Shown in pieces: positions 36,371 through 44,558 of a DNA stretch of 64,000 nucleotides. The stretch is from Glycomyces buryatensis (GTDB lineage: Bacteria; Actinomycetota; Actinomycetes; Mycobacteriales; Micromonosporaceae): NCBI RefSeq assembly GCF_004912275.1, contig NZ_STGY01000007.1, positions 62,001-126,000 of the forward strand, in the 5' to 3' direction. Made by a program: the position numbers and the translations under genes. Numbering within the stretch: position 1 is the stretch's first letter; each line of letters starts with the position of its first letter. The notes under the pieces were generated by a model that searched no databases, was not told where the DNA came from, and worked only from the letters and a program-made list of their open reading frames with translations.

Positions 36371-36895
36371 ATGCCCAACAAGACGATCTACGTCTCCGAC
36401 AAGGACCTGCCGCTCTACAACCGGGCGCAGGAGCTCAGCGGCGGCAATCTCTCCAAGGCGATCTCGACCGCGCTCAAGCGCTATGTCGAGGCCGAGGAGG
36501 GGCGCCAGAAGGGCTATGACGAGATCACCCTGAAGGTCGGGATCGGGCCCGCCCGCAAGCGGCGGCGCCAGCGCTTCACCGGCGTCCAGCTGGGGCAGTG
36601 GGGCCAGGTCACCGACAAGGGACGGGCCGAGATATTCACGGTCTACCGCTCCAAGTCCGGCAAGTTCGTGATCTACATCGAGCGCAGCGCCGACTGGAGC
36701 TGGAACCCCGATCAGAAGAACTGGTGGAAGGCGCAACTGGGCATCGGAGCGCAGTCCTGGGCCGCGACCGCCGACGAGGGCAAGCTGATCGTGGTCGACA
36801 CGGCCGAGGAGCTCAGGGAGCAGATTCCCGCCGAGCTGTTCGACATGGTCGCCTCCAGCGTCGAGGAAGCCCCGATCGAGGACCTCGACATCTAG
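36371..36895 (+). CDS. EXLDI-family protein (putative RHH-type regulator of the adjacent exporter)
   Basis: The 174-residue protein ends in PIEDLDI, the motif that names the EXLDI family (TIGR04342). Residues 1-45 (KTIYVSDKDLPLYNRAQEL, then NLSKAISTALKRYVE) look like a ribbon-helix-helix DNA-binding domain. The rest is a beta-rich domain with many Trp residues (SADWSWNPDQKNWWKAQ), possibly a ligand pocket. GGAGAGGAGG lies about 11 nt before the ATG. It precedes a DrrAB-type exporter, the usual neighbourhood of this family, so a drug-responsive repressor role is plausible but unproven. Confidence 0.82.
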   Translation: MPNKTIYVSDKDLPLYNRAQELSGGNLSKAISTALKRYVEAEEGRQKGYDEITLKVGIGPARKRRRQRFTGVQLGQWGQVTDKGRAEIFTVYRSKSGKFVIYIERSADWSWNPDQKNWWKAQLGIGAQSWAATADEGKLIVVDTAEELREQIPAELFDMVASSVEEAPIEDLDI

Positions 36896-37056
36896 ACCGG
36901 TCCGCGTCCGGACACTCCACCACTCAATCGAAATCGCGACCGGCCCCTGGCCGGTGCTCGACGCTGCGCTGATCCATTCGGCGCTCACATGACCACTCAC
37001 CGCGGGATTCCCTGCGCCCAAAATCAGTCCACTTTGAACACTTAGAGGAGACGGGA

Positions 37057-37122
37057 GTGCCCACGTGTTCGACCTCGGGCTCATGCTCACCCTCCTCCCG
37101 CCTACGAATCGAGTCACCATGA
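37057..37122 (+). CDS. 21-residue leader peptide coupled to the exporter ATPase gene
   Basis: A GTG at 37057 follows GAGGAG with a 6-nt spacer and opens a 21-codon frame (MPTCSTSGSCSPSSRLRIES, then P) that is rich in Ser and Cys. Its TGA (37120-37122) overlaps the ATG of the ABC ATPase (37119-37121) as ATGA. The ATPase has no good ribosome-binding site of its own, so it would be translated by coupling. The alternative is that the GTG at 37065 starts a longer ATPase, but its spacing to the same site is 14 nt. Confidence 0.5.
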   Translation: MPTCSTSGSCSPSSRLRIESP

Positions 37123-38075
37123 ACACCCGGAAACCACTGGCCATCGAGGCCCGCGGCCTGCGAAAGGCCTACGGCGACAACATCGTGCTCGACGGCATCG
37201 ACATCGCCGTCCCCGAGGGCAGCATCTACTCCCTCCTCGGCCCCAACGGAGCCGGCAAGACCACCACCGTGAAGATCCTCTCGACCCTGGCCCGCGCCGA
37301 CGCCGGCGAGGCCTTCGTCAACGGGGCGGACCTGCACCGCGACTCCGACGGGGTACGAAAGAGCATCGGCGTCACCGGCCAGTTCGCGGCCGTCGACCAG
37401 CTGCTCAACGGCACCGAGAACCTGCACCTCATGGGCCGCCTGCACCACCTGGGCAAGGCCGAGACGAAGCGGCGCGCCGCCGAGCTCCTGGAGCGCCTGG
37501 ACATCACCGACATCGCGAAGCGGCTGCCGTCCACCTACTCCGGCGGCCAGAACCGCCGCCTCGACATCGCCATGAGCCTGATGGGAAGTCCGAGGGTGAT
37601 CTTCCTGGACGAGCCGACCACGGGCCTGGACCCGCGCAGCCGTCGCGTCATGTGGGAGATCATCCGCGAACTGGTCTCGGGCGGCACCACCATCTTCCTG
37701 ACCACCCAGTATCTGGAGGAGGCCGACGAACTGGCCGACCGGATCGCCGTCCTCGACGGCGGGAAGATCGTCGCCGAGGGCACCGCCGCGGAGCTCAAGC
37801 GCCTCATCCCCGGCGGCCACATCAGCCTGCAACTGCTGAGGATCGACCAGTTGGAGAAGGCCGCGAACCTGCTCGGCGCCACCGCCCACGACACCGAGCA
37901 GCTGACCATCCAGGTCCCCGGCGACGGCTCCGTCGCCTCCCTGCGCTCGCTCATCGACCTCCTCGACCACGAATCGATCGAGGTCGGCGAGCTGACCGTC
38001 CACAAGCCCGACCTCGACGACGTCTTCCTGACCCTCACCGGCCAGGCCCGGCCCCAGAAGGAGACCCGGCGATGA
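37119..38075 (+). CDS. DrrA-type ABC transporter ATP-binding protein
   Basis: The 318-residue ATPase has Walker A GPNGAGKTTT, the Q-loop in VTGQFAAVD, the ABC signature TYSGGQNRRLDIAMSL, Walker B VIFLDEPTTGLD and the H-loop region LTTQYLEEAD. The C-terminal extension is typical of the daunorubicin-resistance (DrrA) group. Note the second signature glycine is followed by QNRR, where QRRR is commoner. It overlaps the permease gene by ATGA. It probably exports a hydrophobic drug or metabolite. Confidence 0.92.
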   Translation: MNTRKPLAIEARGLRKAYGDNIVLDGIDIAVPEGSIYSLLGPNGAGKTTTVKILSTLARADAGEAFVNGADLHRDSDGVRKSIGVTGQFAAVDQLLNGTENLHLMGRLHHLGKAETKRRAAELLERLDITDIAKRLPSTYSGGQNRRLDIAMSLMGSPRVIFLDEPTTGLDPRSRRVMWEIIRELVSGGTTIFLTTQYLEEADELADRIAVLDGGKIVAEGTAAELKRLIPGGHISLQLLRIDQLEKAANLLGATAHDTEQLTIQVPGDGSVASLRSLIDLLDHESIEVGELTVHKPDLDDVFLTLTGQARPQKETRR

Positions 38076-38860
38076 CCACCCTCTCGCACACCATCGGCGA
38101 CTCGGCGACCATGCTGCGCCGCAACCTCAAACACATGCTGCGGTACCCGTCCCTGACGCTCATGCTCGTCATGATCCCCGCGCTGATGCTGCTGATGTTC
38201 GTCTACGTCTTCGGCTCGACCCTCGGCGACGGGCTGGGCGGCGCGTCCGGCGGGCGCGCCGCCTACCTCTCCTATGTCACGCCCGGCATCCTCATGATGG
38301 CCATCGGCGGGGCGATGACCGGGACGGCGATCGGCGTCGCCACCGACATGACCCAGGGGATCGTGGACCGGTTCCGCACCATGTCGATCGCCCGCGTCTC
38401 GATCCTCACCGGCCACGTCATCGGCTCGATCATCCAGATCCTCATCTGCGTCGCGGCGGTCTTCGCCATCGCGTTCGCCATCGGCTACCGGCCGGACGCC
38501 GGGCCCGCCGAATGGCTGGCGCTGCTGGGCGTGCTCGTTTTGATCTCCTTCGCGCTCACCTGGATCGCGGTGGCGCTCGGCGTGACCGCGAAGAGCGTCG
38601 AGACCGCCAGCAACACCCCGATGCCGTTCACGTTCCTGCCGTTCCTGAGCTCGGGCTTCGTCCCGACCGACTCGATGCCGGCCGGACTGCGCTACGTCGC
38701 CGAATACCAGCCGTTCACCCCGTTCATCGAGGTGATCCGGAGCCTGTTGGCGGGCACCGCGGCCGACGGGACGGACCTGGCGCTGACGGTGGTCTGGTCG
38801 CTCGGCCTGGCCCTGCTCGGCTACCTGGTGTCGCGGGCCAAGTTCAACCAGGCCGTCTGA
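38072..38860 (+). CDS. DrrB-type ABC transporter permease
   Basis: The 262-residue membrane protein has six predicted helices (the first about residues 29-50) and matches the ABC-2 permease family: RNLKHMLRYPSLTLMLVMIP at the start, YLSYVTPGILMM, and the EAA-like FLPFLSSGFVPTDSMP segment before YVAEYQPFTPFIEVIR. Its ATG overlaps the stop of the ATPase gene. Together they form a two-gene exporter. The terminator at 38891 follows. Confidence 0.92.
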   Translation: MTTLSHTIGDSATMLRRNLKHMLRYPSLTLMLVMIPALMLLMFVYVFGSTLGDGLGGASGGRAAYLSYVTPGILMMAIGGAMTGTAIGVATDMTQGIVDRFRTMSIARVSILTGHVIGSIIQILICVAAVFAIAFAIGYRPDAGPAEWLALLGVLVLISFALTWIAVALGVTAKSVETASNTPMPFTFLPFLSSGFVPTDSMPAGLRYVAEYQPFTPFIEVIRSLLAGTAADGTDLALTVVWSLGLALLGYLVSRAKFNQAV

Positions 38861-38890
38861 AAGCTTTACTCCCGCAAGGAAACAGAAAAA

Positions 38891-38917
38891 GGGGCGGGCC
38901 GCGATGCGGCCCGCCCC
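38891..38917 (-). terminator. Intrinsic terminator shared by the exporter and epimerase genes
   Basis: GGGGCGGGCCGC (38891-38902) pairs with GCGGCCCGCCCC (38906-38917) around GAT. On the minus strand the stem is followed by five U (A-run at 38886-38890), so it is strongest for the epimerase gene. Confidence 0.8.
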
Positions 38918-38927
38918 ACCCGTCGTT

Positions 38928-39785
38928 CTAGACGTGGTGGCGCCAGGAGTGGCGCGGGTCGTAGCCGAGCAGGCGGCGGGCCTTCTCGATCGACAGCAAT
39001 GTCTCGTGGCCCACGACCGGCCGCTTGAGTTCGAGCTCGGGGTAGTGGTCCTTGACGAGATCCGGCGTCGGCGTCGTCATGACGGTGTCCGGCGAGGCGA
39101 TGACGAAGACCTCCTTGCCGGTTCCCTCGCGCTGCAACCCGAGACGGATCGCCAGCGCGCCGTCGCGGGCGTCGATGTAGGACCACAGGTTCCATTGGCG
39201 CAGGCTCGGGTCGTCATTGAACGCCGGAAAGGCCGCGTAGTCCTCGACGTACATGACGTTCGAGAAGCGCAGGCCCGTGGCGTTCAGCGACGGCTCCCAG
39301 CGGCAGAACTGCTCGACCATGGTCTCCTCCATGGTCTTGACCAGCGAATAGGTCGACTCCGGGCGCGGGGCGTACTCCTCGTCCACCGGCAGGTACGGCG
39401 GCGGCGTCTCGAACGGCAGGCCCAGCACGGTCTCGCTGGAGGCCCACACGATGTTCGCGATCCCGGCCAGGCGGGCCGCCGCGAACACGTTGTAGGTGCT
39501 CAGCACGTTATTGCGGAACGTCGTCGAGTTCGCTTGCAGGCCAGGGGCGGGGATCGCCGCGAGATGCACGACCGCGTCGACGCCCGAGTAGCGGTCGTCG
39601 ATGCGGGTCAGGGCCTCGACGACCTGCCCGTAGTCGGTGAGATCGACCTTCGTGAACGGCGCGAGATCGTCCGGTGAGGGCTCCCGGTCGAGGTTGACCA
39701 CGTCGTATCCGTGTTCGACCAGGTCACGCACGCAGGCGCGTCCCAACTTCCCGCTGCCCCCGGTGACGACCACTCGCTCGGCCAT
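38928..39785 (-). CDS. NAD-dependent epimerase/dehydratase (extended SDR)
   Basis: The 285-residue protein has a Rossmann NAD-binding motif TGGSGKLGRACV at the N-terminus, Asp in NLDREPSPDD, VHLAAIPAPG, and the catalytic YxxxK in STYSLVKTMEE with SSETV upstream. It belongs to the sugar-nucleotide epimerase superfamily, perhaps acting on a uronate or sugar; the substrate is unknown. GGGAG lies 6-7 nt before the ATG at 39785, which is preferred to a GTG at 39791. Confidence 0.88.
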   Translation of the reverse strand: MAERVVVTGGSGKLGRACVRDLVEHGYDVVNLDREPSPDDLAPFTKVDLTDYGQVVEALTRIDDRYSGVDAVVHLAAIPAPGLQANSTTFRNNVLSTYNVFAAARLAGIANIVWASSETVLGLPFETPPPYLPVDEEYAPRPESTYSLVKTMEETMVEQFCRWEPSLNATGLRFSNVMYVEDYAAFPAFNDDPSLRQWNLWSYIDARDGALAIRLGLQREGTGKEVFVIASPDTVMTTPTPDLVKDHYPELELKRPVVGHETLLSIEKARRLLGYDPRHSWRHHV

Positions 39786-39936
39786 AACCACTCCCCGATG
39801 TCGTTCGTTCCGCGTCCCGGTCGGGACCCCTCGGCCAGAAGCCTAGAACCTGGAGTGCACTCCAAGCCAAACGGACAGCTCATCCCCGGACCGGTCCGCT
39901 GCCACGCTGCCCATCGCCCTCGGCTAATTTCGGCGG

Positions 39937-40626
39937 GTGACGAACGAAGGCGATGAAGCGGTATCGGTCGAAAAGCTCGAAGCGGCGGACCTGCTGAAGC
40001 GGGTCCGCTCGCTGTCCGGTGGCGGGCGCCGCGTCCTGATCGGCATCGCCGGCTCGCCCGGCGCGGGCAAGTCGACCGTCGCGCAGTGGCTGGCTCGCGC
40101 GCTCGACCCGGAGGGCCGCCGCGCGGTCTGGGTCCCCTTGGACGGCTTCCACCTCGCCGATGCCGAGCTGGTCCGTCTGGGTCGCGCGGATCGCAAGGGC
40201 GCCATCGACACCTTCGACGGCCACGGCTACCGCGACCTGCTCAGCCGCCTCGCCACCGACCGCGATGCCATCGTCTACGCCCCGGCCTTCGACCGCGACA
40301 TCGAACAGCCCATCGCCGGCTCCATCCCCGTCTTCCCCGAAACCGACTTCGTCGTCACCGAGGGCAACTACCTCCTGGACGACGACGCCCCCTGGCCCGC
40401 CGTCCGCAAGGCGCTCACCGAATCCTGGTACTGCCAGACCCACGAACCGACCCGCCTCACCCGCCTCATAGCCCGCCACGAACGCTTCGGCAAGTCCCCC
40501 ACCGAAGCCCGCCAATGGGTCCGGGCGGTGGACGAGGCCAATGCCCGGAGAATCCGGGGGTCCAGGGCCCGAGCCGACCTGGTCTTCGACTACGAGACCC
40601 TGGGCCTTTCCCCCGGCCCCGCCTGA
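39937..40626 (+). CDS. Nucleoside/nucleotide kinase family protein (PanK/uridine kinase-like)
   Basis: The 229-residue P-loop kinase carries [18 protein letters not shown] (Walker A), the substrate Asp/His motif [35 protein letters not shown] and the lid [13 protein letters not shown]. It is most like the FrcK/YfdG group of small-molecule kinases related to uridine kinase and pantothenate kinase. A TAATTT box lies 6 nt before the GTG, suggesting a leaderless start. The substrate is not predictable. Confidence 0.85.
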   Translation: MTNEGDEAVSVEKLEAADLLKRVRSLSGGGRRVLIGIAGSPGAGKSTVAQWLARALDPEGRRAVWVPLDGFHLADAELVRLGRADRKGAIDTFDGHGYRDLLSRLATDRDAIVYAPAFDRDIEQPIAGSIPVFPETDFVVTEGNYLLDDDAPWPAVRKALTESWYCQTHEPTRLTRLIARHERFGKSPTEARQWVRAVDEANARRIRGSRARADLVFDYETLGLSPGPA

Positions 40627-40685
40627 CGACTCGGCCCGGACCGGCAGAGCCGGGCGCACCGGACGGCACAGGTAGGGTGCTGGGC

Positions 40686-41351
40686 ATGCGTTTGGTTGTC
40701 GCTCGGTGCGAAGTCGATTACACGGGGCGTCTCTCCGCCCACCTGCCCATGGCCCCTCGCGTCCTCATGATGAAGGCGGACGGCAGCTTCCTCGTCCACT
40801 CCGACGGCGGGTCCTACAAGCCGCTGAACTGGATGACGCCGCCGTGCACGATCGTCGAGGACGAGAAGCTGTGGACGGTGACCTCGAAGAAGTCGGGCGA
40901 CCAGCTCAAAGTCACCATCGACGAGATCCTGCACGACTCCTCGCACGAGCTGGGGATCGACCCGGGGTTGCAGAAGGACGGGGTCGAGGCGCACCTGCAG
41001 GAGCTGCTGGCCGCCGACACCGCTCCGCTCGGGAAGGGCTGGTCGCTGGTGCGGCGGGAGTTCCCGACCGCGATCGGGCCGGTGGACCTCATGTGCCGCA
41101 ACTCCGACGGGAAGCACGTCGCCGTCGAGATCAAGCGCCGCGGGGAGATCGACGGGGTCGAGCAGCTGACCCGGTATCTCGAACTGCTCAATCGCGATCC
41201 GCTCCTGGCGCCCGTCGAGGGCATCTTCGCCGCGCAGGCGATCAAGCCGCAGGCCCGCGTGCTGGCGGAGGACCGGGGCATCCGGTGTGTGGTGCTCGAC
41301 TACGACGACATGCGCGGCGCGATCGACGAGTCGCAGCCGAGGCTGTTCTAG
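40686..41351 (+). CDS. nucS: Mismatch-specific endonuclease NucS
   Basis: The 221-residue NucS/EndoMS is the actinobacterial mismatch-repair nuclease used in place of MutS/MutL. It opens [20 protein letters not shown]; the catalytic site is [12 protein letters not shown] with [17 protein letters not shown] (Asp, Glu, Lys). The C-terminus QPRLF resembles a beta-clamp-binding peptide, as reported for other NucS proteins. A TAGGGT box lies 7 nt before the ATG, so it is probably leaderless. Confidence 0.95.
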   Translation: MRLVVARCEVDYTGRLSAHLPMAPRVLMMKADGSFLVHSDGGSYKPLNWMTPPCTIVEDEKLWTVTSKKSGDQLKVTIDEILHDSSHELGIDPGLQKDGVEAHLQELLAADTAPLGKGWSLVRREFPTAIGPVDLMCRNSDGKHVAVEIKRRGEIDGVEQLTRYLELLNRDPLLAPVEGIFAAQAIKPQARVLAEDRGIRCVVLDYDDMRGAIDESQPRLF

Positions 41352-41362
41352 GACAGGGAAAA

Positions 41363-41385
41363 GGGCCGCGGCACCGCCGCGGCCC
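41363..41385. terminator. Bidirectional terminator between nucS and DUF4190 gene
   Basis: GGGCCGCGGC (41363-41372) pairs with GCCGCGGCCC (41376-41385) around ACC. A short A-run just upstream gives UUUU on the minus strand. Confidence 0.7.
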
Positions 41386-41401
41386 GAACGTCGGGGTGGC
41401 G

Positions 41402-41836
41402 CTAGCCGCCGAAGATCCCCCACTCCTCGAAGGCGTCCCAGACGGCCTGGCAGTCCGCCTCGGTGCTTCCCTCGGCCTGGCACGAGGCCATGAACTCGGA
41501 TTCCGACTGGGAGCCGACCTGGTCGGAGGCCTCCGAAAAGGCGTTCACCAGAAATGCCGTCCACGCGATCGTGACGGCGAGCGCGACGACTCCCAGGATC
41601 AGGCCGGTGATGCCGGTGCCCTTGCCCTTGCCGCCGCGCTTGCCGCTCGTGGCGATGCCGACGATGCCGAAGATGACGGCGAGGAGGCCGGGCAGGAGCG
41701 AGGTGAGCAGGTTGAAGAGCGGAATCCAGCACAGGCCCGCGGAGATCAGGCCGAGGACCAGAGCGGCGACGCCGAATCCGTTGCTCTGCTTCACAGGCGG
41801 GGCGTAAGCGGCGGGCGGGGCGGGTGGGTATGCCAC
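41402..41836 (-). CDS. DUF4190 domain membrane protein
   Basis: The 144-residue protein has a Pro/Tyr/Ala-rich head (AYPPAPPAAYAPPVKQ), then the DUF4190 pattern NGFGVAALVLGLISAGLCW with two or three membrane helices (about 20-41, 45-65, 74-97), and an extracytoplasmic tail with two Cys (MASCQAEGSTEADCQAVW) that could form a disulfide. Function is unknown. Confidence 0.8.
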   Translation of the reverse strand: MAYPPAPPAAYAPPVKQSNGFGVAALVLGLISAGLCWIPLFNLLTSLLPGLLAVIFGIVGIATSGKRGGKGKGTGITGLILGVVALAVTIAWTAFLVNAFSEASDQVGSQSESEFMASCQAEGSTEADCQAVWDAFEEWGIFGG

Positions 41837-42089
41837 GGGGACTCCTATGTATCAGTGAACGTGTCGGGGCGGGGCTGCCGTGAGTCTATTGGAGGGCCGC
41901 CATTGTCGAACTGCCCGGACGGGCCTGGGAACGCGAGAGGCTCCTCACTTGAGCGCAGCGGGTCCGTCCCGCCACCGCACGTCACCACCGGGCGGCGAAT
42001 CGCCCCGGCAAGCGATATCTCACGCCTTGGCCGGGCCGGGCCGAGACCGGGTGAAGCGGCACGTTGTGACGGCATGAAAGACTGAGTCC

Positions 42090-43178
42090 ATGCTTCACGC
42101 GGTGGTCCCCGCAGGCGGCTCCGGAACCCGGCTCTGGCCCCTGTCGCGCGCGCAACGACCCAAGTTCCTGCTGCCCCTGACCGGCTCCGAGTCCTCGCTC
42201 CTCCAGTCGACGGTCGAGCGGGTGCGGCGGCTGTCCGACCCCGGCCGCGTCTACGTCGTCACCGGCGCCGCGCACGCCGTCGACGTGGCCCGCCAGCTCC
42301 CCGAGGTGCCCGGCGACAATATCCTCGTCGAGCCCTCCCCCAGGGACTCCGCCGCGGCCATCAGCCTCGCGGCCGCCGTCATCGCCGAACGCGAACCCAA
42401 GGCCGTCATGGGGTCCTTCGCCGCCGACCACCTCGTGCCCGACGGCGAGGCCTTCGCCAAGACCGTTGAAAAGGCGATGGAGCTGGCCGAGTCCGGCCTG
42501 CTCATGACCATCGGCATCACCCCCACCGGCCCCGACACCGGCCTGGGCTACCTGCGCCTCGGCGCGGGTGTCGGCCCCGGCTACCAACTCGACGCGTTCG
42601 TGGAGAAGCCCGACCAGGTCTCGGCCGTCGAGTACGTCTCCTCGGGAAACTACCTGTGGAACGCCGGCATGTTCGTCTGGCGCGTCGACGTATTCCTCGA
42701 CGAGCTCGCCCGCCACCGCCCGGCCCTCCACGAGGCCGTCCGGACCCTCGCCGCCGCATGGGATTCCAATGACCGCGAGGCCCTCTTCGCCAAGCTGTGG
42801 CCGACCCTGGAGCGGATCTCCATCGACTACGCCGTCATGGAGCCGGCCGCCGCCGCGGGCAAGGTCGGCGTCGTCCCCGGCGACTTCGACTGGCACGACG
42901 TCGGCGACTACGACACCCTCGGCCGAGTCCTCAAGGCCGCCGACAAGGTCGGCAATGTCATCGTCGACGCCAGCGGCTCGGGCGAAGCGCTCCTGACCGA
43001 GTCGAAACGCAATGTCGTCGTCCCCGCCTCCGGCCGCATCGTCGCCACCGTCGGCGTCGACGACCTCATCATCGTCGACACCCCCGACGCGCTCCTGGTA
43101 TGCCCGCGCGACCGTGCCCAGGAGGTCAAGGCCGTTGTGGAGGAACTGAAACAGACCGGCAGGACTGATCTGGTGTAA
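42090..43178 (+). CDS. manC: Mannose-1-phosphate guanylyltransferase
   Basis: The 362-residue enzyme makes GDP-mannose. The nucleotide-binding motif is VVPAGGSGTRLWPLSR with PKFLLPL, and the product-binding FVEKPDQ motif, GNYLWNAGMFVW and DFDWHDVGDYDTL are present. It is the first enzyme of the mannosyl donor supply needed for lipoglycans, together with manA and manB about 4-6 kb downstream. The membrane protein gene begins 8 bp after its stop. Confidence 0.94.
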   Translation: MLHAVVPAGGSGTRLWPLSRAQRPKFLLPLTGSESSLLQSTVERVRRLSDPGRVYVVTGAAHAVDVARQLPEVPGDNILVEPSPRDSAAAISLAAAVIAEREPKAVMGSFAADHLVPDGEAFAKTVEKAMELAESGLLMTIGITPTGPDTGLGYLRLGAGVGPGYQLDAFVEKPDQVSAVEYVSSGNYLWNAGMFVWRVDVFLDELARHRPALHEAVRTLAAAWDSNDREALFAKLWPTLERISIDYAVMEPAAAAGKVGVVPGDFDWHDVGDYDTLGRVLKAADKVGNVIVDASGSGEALLTESKRNVVVPASGRIVATVGVDDLIIVDTPDALLVCPRDRAQEVKAVVEELKQTGRTDLV

Positions 43179-43186
43179 TTGCGGCC

Positions 43187-43705
43187 ATGCAGTCCGTGCC
43201 ATCCAACCAGCGTCGCCGCACCGCCGTCGCCGTCGTCCTGCTCGCCTGCGCGACGATCTTCATCGCGGTCGCGGTGTCCCAGTGGCTGTTCGGGTTCGGG
43301 CTCGACCCCCGCGACGACTCGATCCGCCGCGCCGCAGGCCTCGGATTCACCGACACCGCCCGGCAGACCCTCTTCTCGGTCATCCCCCTGGCCGCTCCCG
43401 CGCTCGCCGTCTGGCTGCAACCCGGACGGGTGATTGGCCGCTGGGCCCAAGTCCTTTACGTCGCCTACCTCGTTATCGGTTTGCTGCTGGCATTGTCGGC
43501 GGCACGGTACGGATTCGACGAGACGAGGCAACTGGCCGAAGAGGGACAGGTCTTCATCGACGCCCGGGCCGCGGTCGAACGACTGCTGCTCGACACGGTG
43601 TGGTTGGCCCTCGCCGGTATGGGACTGCTGTTCGCACGCCGGGCCGGGTCCCGCCAGCGATCCTCCACAGCGGACCCGGCAGATTCGGGGTCCCCCAAAG
43701 AGTGA
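43187..43705 (+). CDS. Membrane protein of unknown function, four TM helices
   Basis: The 172-residue protein has hydrophobic helices at about 11-34, 60-78, 85-105 and 132-149, and a charged C-terminal tail (ARRAGSRQRSSTADP). It starts 8 bp after manC and is probably co-transcribed with it. No family is recognised. Confidence 0.7.
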   Translation: MQSVPSNQRRRTAVAVVLLACATIFIAVAVSQWLFGFGLDPRDDSIRRAAGLGFTDTARQTLFSVIPLAAPALAVWLQPGRVIGRWAQVLYVAYLVIGLLLALSAARYGFDETRQLAEEGQVFIDARAAVERLLLDTVWLALAGMGLLFARRAGSRQRSSTADPADSGSPKE

Positions 43706-44007
43706 GTCTGAGGGGTCCTTCAATCAACGGGGTCACTGTGCGCTATCGTCTGGTATCGAACCGTTATCGAATAGCGATGAGCACTCATCGTCCATACAGA
43801 TGAGTCGAGCGGCGCGGCCCCATCTTCAGGCCGCCCGCGGGCACCAAGACCGCTAAATACAGCGGGCCCGCGAGGTCCCGCTGTAGGCCCGTACGCGTTA
43901 TCGGGGAGGAAACGCGTCCCGGCCTCGGTCTGACATCCGGTGCCCTGCAAGTGATTGCAAGGGGGGAGCACCGGCTTGCCGGTGCGCGAACGAGGAGGCG
44001 GACGCAT
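43706..44007 (+). promoter_or_regulatory. Long upstream region of whiB with structured leader
   Basis: This 302-bp gap has no gene. From 43937 the leader can fold in two exclusive ways: CCGGTGC (43937-43943) with GCACCGG (43968-43974), extended by TGCAA/TTGCA (43946-43950/43955-43959), or GCACCGG (43968-43974) with CCGGTGC (43979-43985) around CTTG. The second hairpin ends 6 nt before the ribosome-binding site (GAGGAGG, 43992-43998). This could control translation or transcription of whiB. No known riboswitch consensus is recognised. Confidence 0.5.
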
Positions 44008-44454
44008 ATGGACGGCCGTGACTACTTGGCCGACCTGTTGGGTAACGTTCCGGAGTGGCAGGCTCGCGCATTGTGCGCGCAGACCGACCCGGAGGCGTTC
44101 TTCCCCGAAAAAGGGGGGTCGACGCGAGATGCCAAACGCATCTGCGCGCGATGCGAGGTCAAGGAGAACTGTCTGCAATACGCACTCGAACACGATGAGC
44201 GGTTCGGTATCTGGGGCGGACTGTCCGAACGGGAGCGCCGCAAGATCAAGCGGCAGGCCCGCGAGGCAGCGAGGCGCCGGACCGAACGCCTGATGCCGGT
44301 GGTGGTGTGCCTACCGGCCCCGATGATCAACCCCGAACTGGAACCGCAGTTCGCCCTGGCATCGGAGCCGATGCCGGTCGGCTCGGTGCTGGTCGACGAC
44401 CTGGTCGAACCGAGAGTCGCCCCCGAAAGGGAACGAATCCCGGTGGCGGCCTAG
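44008..44454 (+). CDS. whiB: WhiB-family iron-sulfur transcriptional regulator (WhiB2/WhmD-like)
   Basis: The 148-residue protein has the four cluster ligands Cys23, Cys46, Cys49 and Cys55 (ICARCEVKENC), the turn motif GIWGG (67-71) and the basic region RERRKIKRQAREAARRR. The neighbourhood with DUF3499, manB and manA equals that of whiB2 (whmD) in mycobacteria and whiB in Streptomyces, which controls septation in development. An unusual C-terminal tail of about 55 residues (from PVVVCLP) is Pro/Glu/Val rich. GAGGAGG lies 9 nt before the ATG. It probably works with sigma factor WhiG/SigA-type partners (known for the family). Confidence 0.9.
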   Translation: MDGRDYLADLLGNVPEWQARALCAQTDPEAFFPEKGGSTRDAKRICARCEVKENCLQYALEHDERFGIWGGLSERERRKIKRQAREAARRRTERLMPVVVCLPAPMINPELEPQFALASEPMPVGSVLVDDLVEPRVAPERERIPVAA

Positions 44455-44489
44455 GCCTTACAAAGGCCGGAACCCTACTACGAGCAATG

Positions 44490-44519
44490 AAGGGGCGGGA
44501 CGACGATGTCCCGTCCCTT
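44490..44519. terminator. Bidirectional terminator after whiB
   Basis: AAGGGGCGGGAC (44490-44501) pairs with GTCCCGTCCCTT (44508-44519) with one G-U pair, loop GACGAT. It lies between the convergent whiB and metallopeptidase-family genes. Confidence 0.7.
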
Positions 44520-44558
44520 CGCCGTGCGCGCGATACCCGCGGGTCATCGCGGGCCAAC

